Source: Prolixibacteraceae bacterium (GTDB taxonomy: Bacteria > Bacteroidota > Bacteroidia > Bacteroidales > Prolixibacteraceae). From it: DNA of 21,906 bases. Below, in pieces: positions 6,509-14,847 of the stretch (its first letter is position 1; every line of letters begins with the position of its first letter). The position numbers were made by a program, and so were the translations under genes. The notes beneath the pieces are model-generated. The model saw nothing but the letters and a program-made list of their open reading frames with translations. It made no database searches and was not told where the DNA came from. Location: NCBI GenBank assembly GCA_027858145.1, contig JAQIDF010000117.1, positions 1-21,906 of the forward strand, written 5' to 3'.

Positions 6509-7408
6509 CTATGAGCGCGGGTGAAATTTATTTATGGTATCTTTCAAATAATCGCGATCAAGGTGTGTATAAATTTCTGTAGTCAAAATTGATTCATGAC
6601 CCAACATCTCTTGTACTGCACGTAAATCGGCACCGCTCTCAATTAAATGAGTTGCAAATGAATGTCTGAACGTGTGCGGGCTAATTTTCTTGTTTAACTT
6701 AACTTTGTCGGCAAGATTCTTAATAATTGTAAAAATCATTACGCGGCTAAGTCTTTTACCCCTCCTGTTCAAGAAAAGAATGTCTCCATCATTAGGCGCA
6801 ATCCTTAATCCGTCACGATATTCTTCGATGTATTTGTTAATTTCTACAATAGCGCTTTGGCTTAGTGGAACCAGGCGTTCTTTACCTGCTTTTCCTTCAA
6901 TTTTAACATAACCATCGTCAAAAAATACATTGCTGTATTTAAGTGTTACAAGTTCCGAAACTCTTAAACCACAGCTGTAAAGTGTTTCAACTATTGCTTT
7001 GTTCCTTTGTCCTTCAGGTTTTTCTACATCGATAGCATCTATCAGTGTATCAACTTCTTCGGTTGTGAGCACGTCAGGTAATTTACGACCGATTTTTGGT
7101 GCTTCAAGCAATGCCGTAGGGTCACTAATGACTCTTTCTTCAATTAACAGATATTTATAAAACGATTTGATTCCGGATATTGTACGAGCCTGAGTTCTTG
7201 GGCTCACACCTTTATCGTTAAGCCATTCTAAAAAAGCTTTCAGATTTGCTAACTTAACTTTTTCGGGAGTAATACCTTTTGTTGTTTGCTTTAAAAATTC
7301 CAGAAGCTTATTAATATCGTTGATATAGGCATTCACGGAATTTTGTGAAAGCCCTTTTTCGAGTCGAAGGTACTCCTCAAATCCTTTTATGTTTTCTTCC
7401 CACTTCAT
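6509..7408 (-). CDS. xerD: site-specific tyrosine recombinase XerD
   Basis: This 299-residue recombinase resolves chromosome dimers at the terminus (dif site) together with a partner recombinase, under control of FtsK. Residues 1-85 are the SAM-like core-binding domain (FEEYLRLEKGLSQNSVNAY). The catalytic domain carries the full tyrosine-recombinase set: R149 (SCGLRVSEL), K173 (GKAGKERLVPL), H245 and R248 (SPHTFRHSFATHL), H271 (LGHESILTTEIY) and Y280. Length and sequence fit housekeeping XerD and not an integron or phage integrase. The gene is divergent from aroQ, and ftsK, whose product activates XerD, lies about 1.2 kb away. A XerC versus XerD distinction by eye is not absolute. Confidence 0.92.
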   Translation of the reverse strand: MKWEENIKGFEEYLRLEKGLSQNSVNAYINDINKLLEFLKQTTKGITPEKVKLANLKAFLEWLNDKGVSPRTQARTISGIKSFYKYLLIEERVISDPTALLEAPKIGRKLPDVLTTEEVDTLIDAIDVEKPEGQRNKAIVETLYSCGLRVSELVTLKYSNVFFDDGYVKIEGKAGKERLVPLSQSAIVEINKYIEEYRDGLRIAPNDGDILFLNRRGKRLSRVMIFTIIKNLADKVKLNKKISPHTFRHSFATHLIESGADLRAVQEMLGHESILTTEIYTHLDRDYLKDTINKFHPRS

Positions 7409-7472
7409 ACTGTTTATTTTAAATGTTTAATAGCGATAACAATATTCTTTTCTTTATGTTTAAAAAAGTGTT

Positions 7473-7480
7473 TACTTTTG
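7473..7480 (+). promoter_or_regulatory. candidate -7 box for aroQ
   Basis: TACTTTTG matches TAnnTTTG and lies 52 bases before the aroQ ATG, within the 124-base divergent xerD/aroQ gap. Confidence 0.5.
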
Positions 7481-7532
7481 TTTCCTATTTCTTTAAATAT
7501 TGAATTACAAGTTAAAAAATATATTTCATATT

Positions 7533-7952
7533 ATGAAACTTATTATTATTAATGGTCCAAATTTGAACCTTCTGGGGGTTCGTGAAAGAGGTATTTACGG
7601 TGATTCTGATTTTGAATCATATTTAACAAGTGTACAAGTTAAGTATAAAAATTTAAATATCAATTATTATCAGTCAAATATTGAAGGGGAGATTGTCAAT
7701 AAATTACACGAGGTGGGATTTAGTTACGATGGGGTTATTTTAAATGCAGGGGCGTACACGCACACTTCTGTTGCCATACGTGATGCTATTTCGGCTATTA
7801 ATACACCTGTTGTAGAAGTTCATATTTCAAATATCCTTACCCGTGAGAATTTTCGGCACGAATCTTTAATTGGTCCTGCATGTAAGGGTAGCATAATGGG
7901 ATTTGGGCTCGATTCATACCGCCTGGCAATTGAGAGTTTCCTAACAGATTAA
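7533..7952 (+). CDS. aroQ: 3-dehydroquinate dehydratase, type II
   Basis: This enzyme catalyses step three of the shikimate pathway, converting 3-dehydroquinate to 3-dehydroshikimate, as a dodecamer in the cytosol. The 139-residue protein shows the family hallmarks: INGPNLNLLGVRERGIYG at the N terminus with the catalytic Arg and Tyr, QSNIEGEIV, ILNAGAYTHTSVAIRDA, and VEVHISNILTRENFRHES with the catalytic His. I choose ATG 7533, which places the first beta strand directly at the N terminus; an upstream in-frame TTG at 7500 would add eleven residues unlike the family. Its stop overlaps that of the convergent lolA gene by 4 bases. Confidence 0.95.
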   Translation: MKLIIINGPNLNLLGVRERGIYGDSDFESYLTSVQVKYKNLNINYYQSNIEGEIVNKLHEVGFSYDGVILNAGAYTHTSVAIRDAISAINTPVVEVHISNILTRENFRHESLIGPACKGSIMGFGLDSYRLAIESFLTD

Positions 7953-8581
7953 CGCAGGTCAATTATGTTTACCGAAGGGTGTTCACCGGCGTTGAACTCA
8001 AAGGTTGTTTCAGGATATTCTTTGCTTACATCCCAGTTTTTTAAGTTGATGATATAAGAGTTTCCGTCTGTTCCAGTCATAATTGCTTTGTCAATCTGAT
8101 GCGAATCATTTTCAATTTCAAGTGTTATTTTTGAAAACTCATTAATCTCGTCGGGTGAAAGCTCAATTTTGTAATTACCTGAAGGGGTTTCACCAATCAG
8201 CTTGTAGCTGAATCCATTTTCGTACATGGTAAATATATTGGCCGGGTTCATATAATCGTTCTCATCGGTTACAGCTTCCGAAATGTTTACTTCTTCTGCA
8301 TCTGGCATGTATGTCCACTGCGTTTCGCCGTTGTTAAATATTTCAATGCCGTTCAAATTGAGTTTGTACTTGTTATTTTGAAGAATGATATAGCCACTGT
8401 TAACTTCCCTTATGTCAACTTCTTTGTTTTCCATAATGAAATCAAAATCAGTTGTTATACTTATATAGCTACGTGTTTGCTCTGAAACTTTATCGAGAAT
8501 TTTTTTAGCATCTTGTGTGTCTTGAGAAAAAATAGAAAATGCTTGAATGGTGATAAGTATTGTTAAAAACAGTGATTTCAT
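7949..8581 (-). CDS. LolA-like outer-membrane lipoprotein carrier protein
   Basis: This 210-residue exported protein has a signal peptide (residues 1-19, cleavage near FSQ/D). The remainder has the alternating strand pattern of the LolA/LolB fold, including ITTDFDFIM, SGYIILQNNKYKLNLNGIEIFNNGETQWTY split over the first strands, and a C-terminal region with FEFNAGEHPSVNIIDLR. LolA shuttles lipoproteins from the inner-membrane Lol exporter across the periplasm. The gene lies 11 bases after ftsK on the same strand, an arrangement common in Bacteroidota, and is probably co-transcribed with it. It ends by overlapping the aroQ stop, and no terminator is visible between them. The family call is good; its true cargo is not shown. 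Confidence 0.85.
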   Translation of the reverse strand: MKSLFLTILITIQAFSIFSQDTQDAKKILDKVSEQTRSYISITTDFDFIMENKEVDIREVNSGYIILQNNKYKLNLNGIEIFNNGETQWTYMPDAEEVNISEAVTDENDYMNPANIFTMYENGFSYKLIGETPSGNYKIELSPDEINEFSKITLEIENDSHQIDKAIMTGTDGNSYIINLKNWDVSKEYPETTFEFNAGEHPSVNIIDLR

Positions 8582-8592
8582 ATTTTGATTTT

Positions 8593-11082
8593 TTATAATG
8601 TGTTCAATAATTGTTCCAAACTGTATTCGTCTTGTAGTAACACTTTTCTGGTTTTACTGCCTTCGCTTGGGCCAACAATTCCGGCAGCTTCAAGTTGATC
8701 CATAATCCGGCCTGCACGGTTGTAGCCAATAGAAAACTTACGCTGAATCATTGAAGTCGATCCTTGTTGATTAAGTACAACCAATCTTGCTGCATCGTCG
8801 AAATATTCATCACGATTGTTGAGGTCAGCAGCTCCTTGTGCTTCACTGTCCTCACCAACATATTCAGGCAGAAGATATGCTGTTGGATAGGCTTGTTGCA
8901 TTGCAATATGCTCACAAACGTTTTCTACTTCTGGGGTATCAACCAAAGCACATTGTAAACGCACGAGCTCACTACCAGAAGCAAAAAGCATGTCACCTTT
9001 TCCGATTAACTGGTTTGCACCAGACTGGTCGAGTATTGTACGTGAATCAACCATTGATGCTACTTTAAAAGCAATGCGCGAAGGGAAGTTTGCTTTAATT
9101 ATTCCGGTAATAATATTTGCCGAAGGTCGTTGTGTGGCTATAATCATGTGTATTCCTACTGCACGTGCCAACTGGGCGATACGTGCAATTGGTAATTCAA
9201 TTTCTTTACCGGCTGTCATAATTAAGTCTGCAAACTCATCAACCACAACTACAATGTAAGGCAGGAAGCGATGTCCTTTTTCAGGATTTAATTTCCGTTC
9301 GATGAATTTTTTGTTGTATTCTTTTAAATTACGTGCATGCGCTGATTTTAGTAGATCGTAACGATTGTCCATTTCAATACCAACAGAATTCAATGTTGCC
9401 TTTACTTTTTCAACATCTGTAATAATTGGTTCTTCTGAATCGGGTATCTTTGCCAGAAAATGGTTTTCAATTGTTGAATAAAGGTTTAGTTCAACCTTTT
9501 TAGGGTCAATAAAAACAAATTTAACCTGCGAAGGATGCTTTTTATATAGAATTGAAGTGATAATTGCATTTAGACCAACCGATTTACCTTGTCCGGTAGC
9601 ACCTGCAACAAGTATATGGGGCATTTTTGTCAGGTCGAATACAAATGTTTCGTTTGAAATGGTGCGCCCCATGGCAATCGGGAGCTCTGCTGTTGTTTCC
9701 TGAAACTTTTTCGAAGCCAATATTGAACGCATAGAAACAACCTGGGGATTGCGGTTTGGAACTTCAATTCCAATGGTTCCCCTGCCAGGTATCGGTGCTA
9801 TAATCCTAATGCCTAAGGCAGCAAGACTTAGTGCAATGTCATCTTCTAAATTCTTAATTTTTGAAATACGAATACCTTGTGCCGGAACAATTTCATAAAG
9901 GGTAACTGTTGGGCCGATTGTTGCCTTGATTTTTAAAATTTCAATTTTGAAATTTTTGAGCGTTTCTACAATACGGTTTTTGTTTTCATTTAACTCTTCC
10001 TTGCTTACTTCGAGCTTCAAGTGTGAGTAATCTTCCAGAAGTTCTAATCCGGGATATTCGTAATGTGATAAGTCCAGGGTTGGGTCATAATCATCCTGAG
10101 GCTGGTTTTCGTATTCGCCTGTTTGTTCTTCTTTTATCTCCACCGTCAGTTCCAGATCATCATCCCCGTCTTCCTTAGAAATCGTTTTCGTCGACGTGTT
10201 ATTATCGCTTTCTTCCGGTTCCTTTTTATTTATATGATCGCTGTTGTTTGATCTTATTGAACTGGAAGAGTTGCCATTATCCTCTTTTGTTGAGTGTCCT
10301 TCATTATTATCATCTTCATTGATGAATATATTATCATTGTCCTCTTCAGATAATTTGTGTTTGAAGTTTTCAGCTTCTTCCGACAAAGAGAATCCTGATG
10401 CTTCAGGTGTTTTTTTGTCTTTAGTCTCTCCGATATAGTCCCCTTCGGGGTTTTGTTTTTTCTTACTGTTTTTATTAAATAACAAGAAAAAGTTATCGAA
10501 ACGGATGATTAAATACGATATAAATATTAATAAGAGAATAAAGAATGTACCTATTTTTCCAACCAGTGAATTTAGCCATACAGATAGGTGATAACCGTAA
10601 CTTCCACCCGGATAAAGGTGCAGATCAGTGTATTTATGCTGAAAAATGAAACCTAAGGCCAAAGAGAGCCAAACAATAATAATAAGTGCTTTTATAGTTT
10701 TGGAAAGCAAAGATTTTACCGGTTGGTTAATGAGTTTTGCTCCGTATATAAATAACAGATATATAAATAAAAAAGATGCAATCCCGAACCAGCGGTTAAT
10801 AAAAACATCAGCCAGCCATGCACCGGTTTTACCTGTAATGTTGTTTACATTAATCGCGGGATCTTTAATTAACTTAAGCCAGTCGATTTGAAGTTTGCTT
10901 TGATCGGCTTCGGCATTAAATAAAAAACTACCAAAAGCAAAGAGTAAATAAACCGCAATAACCATAACAGCAATACCGGCAACAAATCTAAATTTTTCAA
11001 TCTTGATTTTATGTTCCGGATTTTCCGGTTTTGAAGCTGTTTTCGATTTTCTTTGTTTTGTCTTTTTATTTTTCTCAGCCAT
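8593..11082 (-). CDS. ftsK: FtsK/SpoIIIE DNA translocase
   Basis: This 829-residue membrane-anchored ATPase works at the division septum, pumps chromosome termini apart and activates XerD at dif. Four hydrophobic segments lie at about 33-56, 97-117, 128-147 and 177-194. A low-complexity acidic linker rich in D, E, N and S spans about 205-335. The motor follows: an alpha/beta domain, Walker A GATGQGKS (494-501), Walker B VVVVDE (611-616) and ATQRPSANIITG. The C-terminal gamma winged-helix (about 765-829, ending in VGPSEGSKTRKVLL) reads polar DNA motifs. The start at 11082 gives the basic MAEKNKKTKQRKSK tail expected before the first membrane segment. lolA follows after 11 bases. Confidence 0.96.
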   Translation of the reverse strand: MAEKNKKTKQRKSKTASKPENPEHKIKIEKFRFVAGIAVMVIAVYLLFAFGSFLFNAEADQSKLQIDWLKLIKDPAINVNNITGKTGAWLADVFINRWFGIASFLFIYLLFIYGAKLINQPVKSLLSKTIKALIIIVWLSLALGFIFQHKYTDLHLYPGGSYGYHLSVWLNSLVGKIGTFFILLLIFISYLIIRFDNFFLLFNKNSKKKQNPEGDYIGETKDKKTPEASGFSLSEEAENFKHKLSEEDNDNIFINEDDNNEGHSTKEDNGNSSSSIRSNNSDHINKKEPEESDNNTSTKTISKEDGDDDLELTVEIKEEQTGEYENQPQDDYDPTLDLSHYEYPGLELLEDYSHLKLEVSKEELNENKNRIVETLKNFKIEILKIKATIGPTVTLYEIVPAQGIRISKIKNLEDDIALSLAALGIRIIAPIPGRGTIGIEVPNRNPQVVSMRSILASKKFQETTAELPIAMGRTISNETFVFDLTKMPHILVAGATGQGKSVGLNAIITSILYKKHPSQVKFVFIDPKKVELNLYSTIENHFLAKIPDSEEPIITDVEKVKATLNSVGIEMDNRYDLLKSAHARNLKEYNKKFIERKLNPEKGHRFLPYIVVVVDEFADLIMTAGKEIELPIARIAQLARAVGIHMIIATQRPSANIITGIIKANFPSRIAFKVASMVDSRTILDQSGANQLIGKGDMLFASGSELVRLQCALVDTPEVENVCEHIAMQQAYPTAYLLPEYVGEDSEAQGAADLNNRDEYFDDAARLVVLNQQGSTSMIQRKFSIGYNRAGRIMDQLEAAGIVGPSEGSKTRKVLLQDEYSLEQLLNTL

Positions 11083-11116
11083 TAATGTATTATTCTTCTG
11101 TTCAGTTAATCGTCTG

Positions 11117-11124
11117 CAAATTTA
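11117..11124 (-). promoter_or_regulatory. candidate -7 box for ftsK-lolA
   Basis: On the minus strand this reads TAAATTTG, a full match to TAnnTTTG, 34 bases before the ftsK ATG in the divergent gap with the carbamate kinase gene. Confidence 0.45.
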
Positions 11125-11271
11125 TCAAAATTGGTTAAACCATCACCTAAATAATTGAAGCCTTTATTTAATTTTTCAGGTTTATTTTTCGAATTGATTA
11201 AAATGCGAAATATATCAGTATTTATTTTGTGTGAAAACCATAATTTTATGTTGAAATTAAAAAATGATACA

Positions 11272-12222
11272 ATGTCGAAATTAGCTGTTGTTGCTTTGGG
11301 GGGGAATGCTTTATTGCGCGATAATGAACGTGGAACTATTGAACAACAAGAAGAGCATGCCCGTGAAACTATTGAGAATCTTATTCATTTAATAAAAGAT
11401 GGATACAATTTGGTAATTACTCATGGCAATGGACCTCAGGTAGGGAATATACTAATGCGTAATGATGCGGGTGAGCAACTTTACGACATTGTGCAGATGC
11501 CATTAAATGTTTGTGTGGCCGATTCGCAGGGAGGTATAGGGTACATGGTAGAACGTATTTTGCGCAATACCTTAATAAAACATGCTATAAAGAAAGAGGT
11601 AGTAACAATGGTGTCGATGGTTGAAGTAAGTGAAAATGATGGATCATTCGAAAATCCATCTAAGCGCATTGGAAAAGCATATAATAAAGAAGAAGCTGAT
11701 GACCTGGCCAGCCGTAAAGGGTGGACATTTAAACCCAGTTCGAAAAAAGAAGGGGCTTATCGTCGTGTAGTACCTTCCCCTGAACCACTAAGTGTTGTAA
11801 ATCATTCAATTATCAAGGATATTGCCGCTAATGGTACCATTGTAATTACAGCCGGGGGTGGCGGTGTGCCTGTTTATTATGATAAGGAAGGAGGCTTGCG
11901 CACGGTAAACGGTGTAATTGACAAAGATAAGGCTTCATCGTTGCTTGCAACAGAAATTCACGCCGATGAACTTTATATTTTAACCGATGTTCCTTTTATT
12001 TATAAAGATTATGGTACATCTGAGCAACAAAAGCTTGAGTTTTTAAATTATACCGATGCTAAGAAATACCTCGAAGAGGGTGCTTTTGGCGATGGTACAA
12101 TGAAACCTAAAATTGAAGCTGCACTGAATTTTATAAAAAATGGTGGAGAAAAAAGTGTCATTACCGAAGCGTCGAAACTGGAAGACAAAAGTTTTGGATC
12201 TAAAATAACAATGGAGTATTGA
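11272..12222 (+). CDS. arcC: carbamate kinase
   Basis: This 316-residue amino-acid-kinase-fold enzyme usually runs in the ATP-making direction: carbamoyl phosphate plus ADP gives ATP and carbamate, which decays to ammonia and CO2. Motifs include VVALGGNALL (6-15), ITHGNGPQVGN, ADSQGGIGYM, RRVVPSPEP, ITAGGGGVPV and ILTDVPFIY. I start at ATG 11272 (MSKLAVVALGG), which matches the family N terminus; a longer in-frame reading from a TTG at 11155 adds 39 unrelated residues. The ornithine carbamoyltransferase gene follows after 27 bases, so the pair forms a catabolic unit that makes ATP from citrulline. Confidence 0.95.
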   Translation: MSKLAVVALGGNALLRDNERGTIEQQEEHARETIENLIHLIKDGYNLVITHGNGPQVGNILMRNDAGEQLYDIVQMPLNVCVADSQGGIGYMVERILRNTLIKHAIKKEVVTMVSMVEVSENDGSFENPSKRIGKAYNKEEADDLASRKGWTFKPSSKKEGAYRRVVPSPEPLSVVNHSIIKDIAANGTIVITAGGGGVPVYYDKEGGLRTVNGVIDKDKASSLLATEIHADELYILTDVPFIYKDYGTSEQQKLEFLNYTDAKKYLEEGAFGDGTMKPKIEAALNFIKNGGEKSVITEASKLEDKSFGSKITMEY

Positions 12223-12249
12223 AGTTAAAATCACAATAAAATTCAGACT

Positions 12250-13245
12250 ATGGATATTAGTAATAAGCATTTTTTAAAGTTACTCGACTACGAAAAAGAT
12301 GAAATTGATTCGTTATTAAAGTTGGCTCGTAAACTAAAAAAAGACAAAAAGGAAAAGAAAGAAAAAAAGAGCATGAAACGTAAAAATATTGCATTGATTT
12401 TTGAAAAGACATCAACACGTACGCGTTGTGCTTTTGAGGTTGCATCATACGATCAGGGCGCTCACGTTACATACCTTGGGCCTACCGGCACCCAGATCGG
12501 ACAAAAAGAAAGTATGAAAGATACAGCCCGCGTGTTAGGGCGTATGTACGATGCAATTGAATATCGTGGTTATGGTCAGGAAATTGTTGAAGTGTTGGCA
12601 AAGTATGCAGGGGTTCCGGTGATTAATGGATTAACTGATGAGTTTCATCCAACCCAAATACTGGCCGATTTGATGACTATGCAGGAATATTCATCAAAAA
12701 AACTGAAAGATATACGCTTTTGCTACATTGGTGATGCCCGTAACAACATGGGAAATTCGTTAATGGTTGGTGCTGCAAAAATGGGCATGGACTTCAGGGC
12801 TTGTGCGCCGTTGCAATTTCAGCCTGATGTTGAGTTGGTTGAACAGTGTAAAAAAGTTGCAGTTTCGTCGGGGGCAACCATAACCGTTACCGATAATGTA
12901 GATATGGCAGTGCGTGATTGCGATTTTATTTATACTGATGTGTGGGTTTCGATGGGTGAACCCGATGAGGTTTGGGATGAGCGGGTGCGTTTACTGAAAC
13001 CGTACCAGGTGAATAGAGAATTGATGGAAAAGACCGGAAACCCCGAAGCTAAGTTTTTGCATTGCCTGCCGGCATTTCACGATCGCAATACCGTTGTGGG
13101 TGAGGAACTTTATAAGCGTTTTGGGCTCGATGGGCTCGAAGTTACCAATGAGGTTTTCGAAAGTGATATGTCGGTGGTTTTTGACCAGGCAGAGAACCGT
13201 ATGCATACCATAAAAGCTGTTTTAGTGGCATTGCTCGGAAACTAG
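12250..13245 (+). CDS. arcB: ornithine carbamoyltransferase, catabolic type
   Basis: This 331-residue enzyme exchanges citrulline plus phosphate with ornithine plus carbamoyl phosphate. The carbamoyl-phosphate loop STRTR is at 55-59, HPTQ at 133-136, the ornithine-binding SMGEP loop at 234-238, and the active-site cysteine in HCLPAFHD at 271-278. HCLPAFHD is the wording typical of ArcB-type enzymes. The SMG loop argues against putrescine or succinylornithine carbamoyltransferases. Pairing with carbamate kinase supports the catabolic direction; no arginine deiminase gene is present in the window, and an anabolic role cannot be excluded. A lysine-rich stretch (KKDKKEKKEKK, 30-40) sits before the conserved core, encoded by a purine-only run. 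Confidence 0.93.
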   Translation: MDISNKHFLKLLDYEKDEIDSLLKLARKLKKDKKEKKEKKSMKRKNIALIFEKTSTRTRCAFEVASYDQGAHVTYLGPTGTQIGQKESMKDTARVLGRMYDAIEYRGYGQEIVEVLAKYAGVPVINGLTDEFHPTQILADLMTMQEYSSKKLKDIRFCYIGDARNNMGNSLMVGAAKMGMDFRACAPLQFQPDVELVEQCKKVAVSSGATITVTDNVDMAVRDCDFIYTDVWVSMGEPDEVWDERVRLLKPYQVNRELMEKTGNPEAKFLHCLPAFHDRNTVVGEELYKRFGLDGLEVTNEVFESDMSVVFDQAENRMHTIKAVLVALLGN

Positions 13246-13254
13246 CATCATCCT

Positions 13255-13974
13255 TTATTTTCGATAAACCAATCCGATACCCTCAATATGCTTTGTAATG
13301 GCTGGATTTCCCCGGTAGCTAATTTTGCCAATGCCTTCTAAGCGTGCGTTTAGTGTTTCGGTAGGATACACCGATGCATTTCCAACACCGGATATTTCGC
13401 AGGTAACATTTTTGGCTTTAAGTCTGTCAGCATCTATGTTGCCTGCACCTTCTACTTTTATAATAAAAAGTTCAGTGACACCTTCAAATTCAATGTTAAC
13501 GCCACCTTCACTTTCGGCTTTTATTTCACGGGCGGTTAACTTAAATTTGGCATTAGCGCCTCCTTCGATGTCAATAAACAGTTTATTGAGTTCCAAATAC
13601 CCATCGGTAACCAAATTGAGACCGCCTTCAAGTTTCAGGCTTTTTAAATCTGAAATGCCAATATTTAGTTTAGTGTCATCAACTGAAATATTGGGATTTT
13701 TCATTCTGATATATAAAGTGCTGTCATTAACTTCAATATCGAGTTTGTTTTTGTTGGCAGTACTTGCTTGTATAGTAAGAGAGGAATTTTCTGCCTGCGA
13801 TAATGCAACATTATAACCTCCCTGTAGCACTATTTTATTGAAAGCTTTGACTTCCATGTTTTTTTCCGGAAAGTCGTTGCTTTGTTTGAATCCTGGATCG
13901 CACGATGTAAGCAATGAAGCCAATAATGCACCCAGAAATATAATAAGAGAACCAACTCTTGCCATAATCTTCAT
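13255..13974 (-). CDS. GIN-domain (DUF2807) lipoprotein
   Basis: This 239-residue protein begins with a lipoprotein signal ending in LTSC (lipidated C25), so it should be anchored in an envelope membrane. The rest is the putative auto-transporter adhesin head GIN domain: FNKIVLQGGYNVALSQ near the start, then repeated short strands with the recurring wording EGGxN (LEGGLNLVTDG, IEGGANAKF, SEGGVNIEF, VEGAGNIDADRLKA) typical of its beta-helix-like fold. The molecular function of the family is not settled. I start at the ATG at 13974, just before the signal; upstream in-frame codons are AT-rich leader. It probably follows the membrane-protein gene at 14069-14698, and it converges on arcB with only 9 bases between stops. 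Confidence 0.88.
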   Translation of the reverse strand: MKIMARVGSLIIFLGALLASLLTSCDPGFKQSNDFPEKNMEVKAFNKIVLQGGYNVALSQAENSSLTIQASTANKNKLDIEVNDSTLYIRMKNPNISVDDTKLNIGISDLKSLKLEGGLNLVTDGYLELNKLFIDIEGGANAKFKLTAREIKAESEGGVNIEFEGVTELFIIKVEGAGNIDADRLKAKNVTCEISGVGNASVYPTETLNARLEGIGKISYRGNPAITKHIEGIGLVYRK

Positions 13975-13997
13975 TTTTAGTTTAAATACAGAAGTAA

Positions 13998-14016
13998 AAG
14001 TACTTATATAGTACTT
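13998..14016. promoter_or_regulatory. palindrome in the leader of the GIN-domain gene
   Basis: The sequence AAGTACT-TATAT-AGTACTT is a perfect inverted repeat with 7-bp arms and a 5-base centre, lying 24 bases before the ATG. It is too AT-rich for a terminator and may be an operator. Function is a guess. Confidence 0.35.
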
Positions 14017-14068
14017 CAGTTTGTATGTTTTATCGATAAATGGCAAAAAGTAATCGGTAAAATGCTGA

Positions 14069-14698
14069 TTATTCCGCATTGTTTTTCTTGTAAAAATAGT
14101 GTGTAAGTTTTCTAAGATAAAAAGTGATATATAGTATAACAATAACTACTATACTAATAGCAAAGCCGTCCATAGCTGTAGGGGCACCAAGCGATTTTAA
14201 ATGCAGGATAGCAATTATTGCAGTCCCTATGTTAAGTAGTAAAAGGTAGTTGCTATATTGTCGGCTTAAGGTAGTATCAAGCTTGTACACAATAAAAAAG
14301 ATGGCAAATCCTGCAAGCGAGGCTGTAATTCCGTTAATATAATTATGATGGAGGAACTGAAAAGTTGCGTATATGATTGGTAGTAGGCCGAAACCGTATG
14401 CTATTCGGCATAAACTTTTAAAAATTCTAATAGTATAGGCATCTGAAGTTCCTATCGGAAAAATAGTTTTGGGTTGTAACGGTTGTGGTTGAAATTTTTT
14501 CTTTTCCAAATCATCAACAGAGTTTATGATCCCACGGTGCAGGGCTTCCTTCACGGCAGCTTTAACAGCTTTTTTGTGAAAGTGTTCCTTATATCTCAGA
14601 ATGGATATGATTTCTTCATCCGATACTTCAGCTAGTTTGTATTCAAATGAATTTTCATTTTCATTTTCATTTTCATTTTTTGTGCTTTGTTTTGTCAT
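14069..14698 (-). CDS. hypothetical membrane protein with N-terminal helical domain and four membrane segments
   Basis: I do not recognise a named family. The 209-residue product starts with MTKQSTK and a Asn-Glu repeat (residues 8-16) encoded by a hexanucleotide repeat. Residues about 18-60 (EYKLAEVSDEEIISILRYKE, then AVKAAVKEALHRRG-like wording) resemble a short helical module found at the N terminus of many Bacteroidota membrane proteins. A proline-rich hinge (PQPLQPKTIFP, 71-81) follows. Four hydrophobic segments then lie at about 96-116, 120-139, 148-168 and 177-196. I start at ATG 14698; an in-frame TTG at 14716 is less likely. It is 94 bases upstream of the GIN-domain gene on the same strand and may share its transcript. 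Confidence 0.7.
   Translation of the reverse strand: MTKQSTKNENENENENSFEYKLAEVSDEEIISILRYKEHFHKKAVKAAVKEALHRGIINSVDDLEKKKFQPQPLQPKTIFPIGTSDAYTIRIFKSLCRIAYGFGLLPIIYATFQFLHHNYINGITASLAGFAIFFIVYKLDTTLSRQYSNYLLLLNIGTAIIAILHLKSLGAPTAMDGFAISIVVIVILYITFYLRKLTHYFYKKNNAE
14651..14680 (+). repeat. in-frame hexanucleotide repeat (ATTTTC)n
   Basis: There are four perfect copies of ATTTTC (14651-14674) and a fifth imperfect copy (ATTTTT). On the coding strand they encode alternating Asn and Glu at the N terminus of the membrane protein. The unit is a multiple of three, so copy-number change alters length by two residues without a frameshift. Confidence 0.85.
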
Positions 14699-14847
14699 TT
14701 TTGATATTTTTACCAAGGTTTAATCATTCTTATGTGAATAATCAAAAAGATTTATGTTTTTTTGTAAACAGAAAATGATTCAGTTATTGGGAATTTACTA
14801 TTTTGATATAAATTTTAAAATAAACGCTTACAAAAGTACTAATAGTT

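Noticed and set aside
6509..7408. Tyrosine recombinase considered as a mobile-element integrase
   Set aside because: Length, full housekeeping motifs, and the aroQ and ftsK neighbours fit chromosomal XerD; no flanking tRNA, direct repeats or cargo genes are seen.
11155..11271. In-frame extension of carbamate kinase from a TTG at 11155
   Set aside because: The family starts directly at KLAVVALGGN; the extra 39 residues are AT-rich leader with no family match.
11272..13245. A complete arginine deiminase pathway locus
   Set aside because: Only carbamate kinase and ornithine carbamoyltransferase are present; no deiminase or arginine/ornithine antiporter lies next to them.
13975..14142. In-frame extension of the GIN-domain protein to 14142
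   Set aside because: It would place over 50 residues before a lipoprotein signal and overlap the upstream gene; the ATG at 13974 fits a normal signal peptide.
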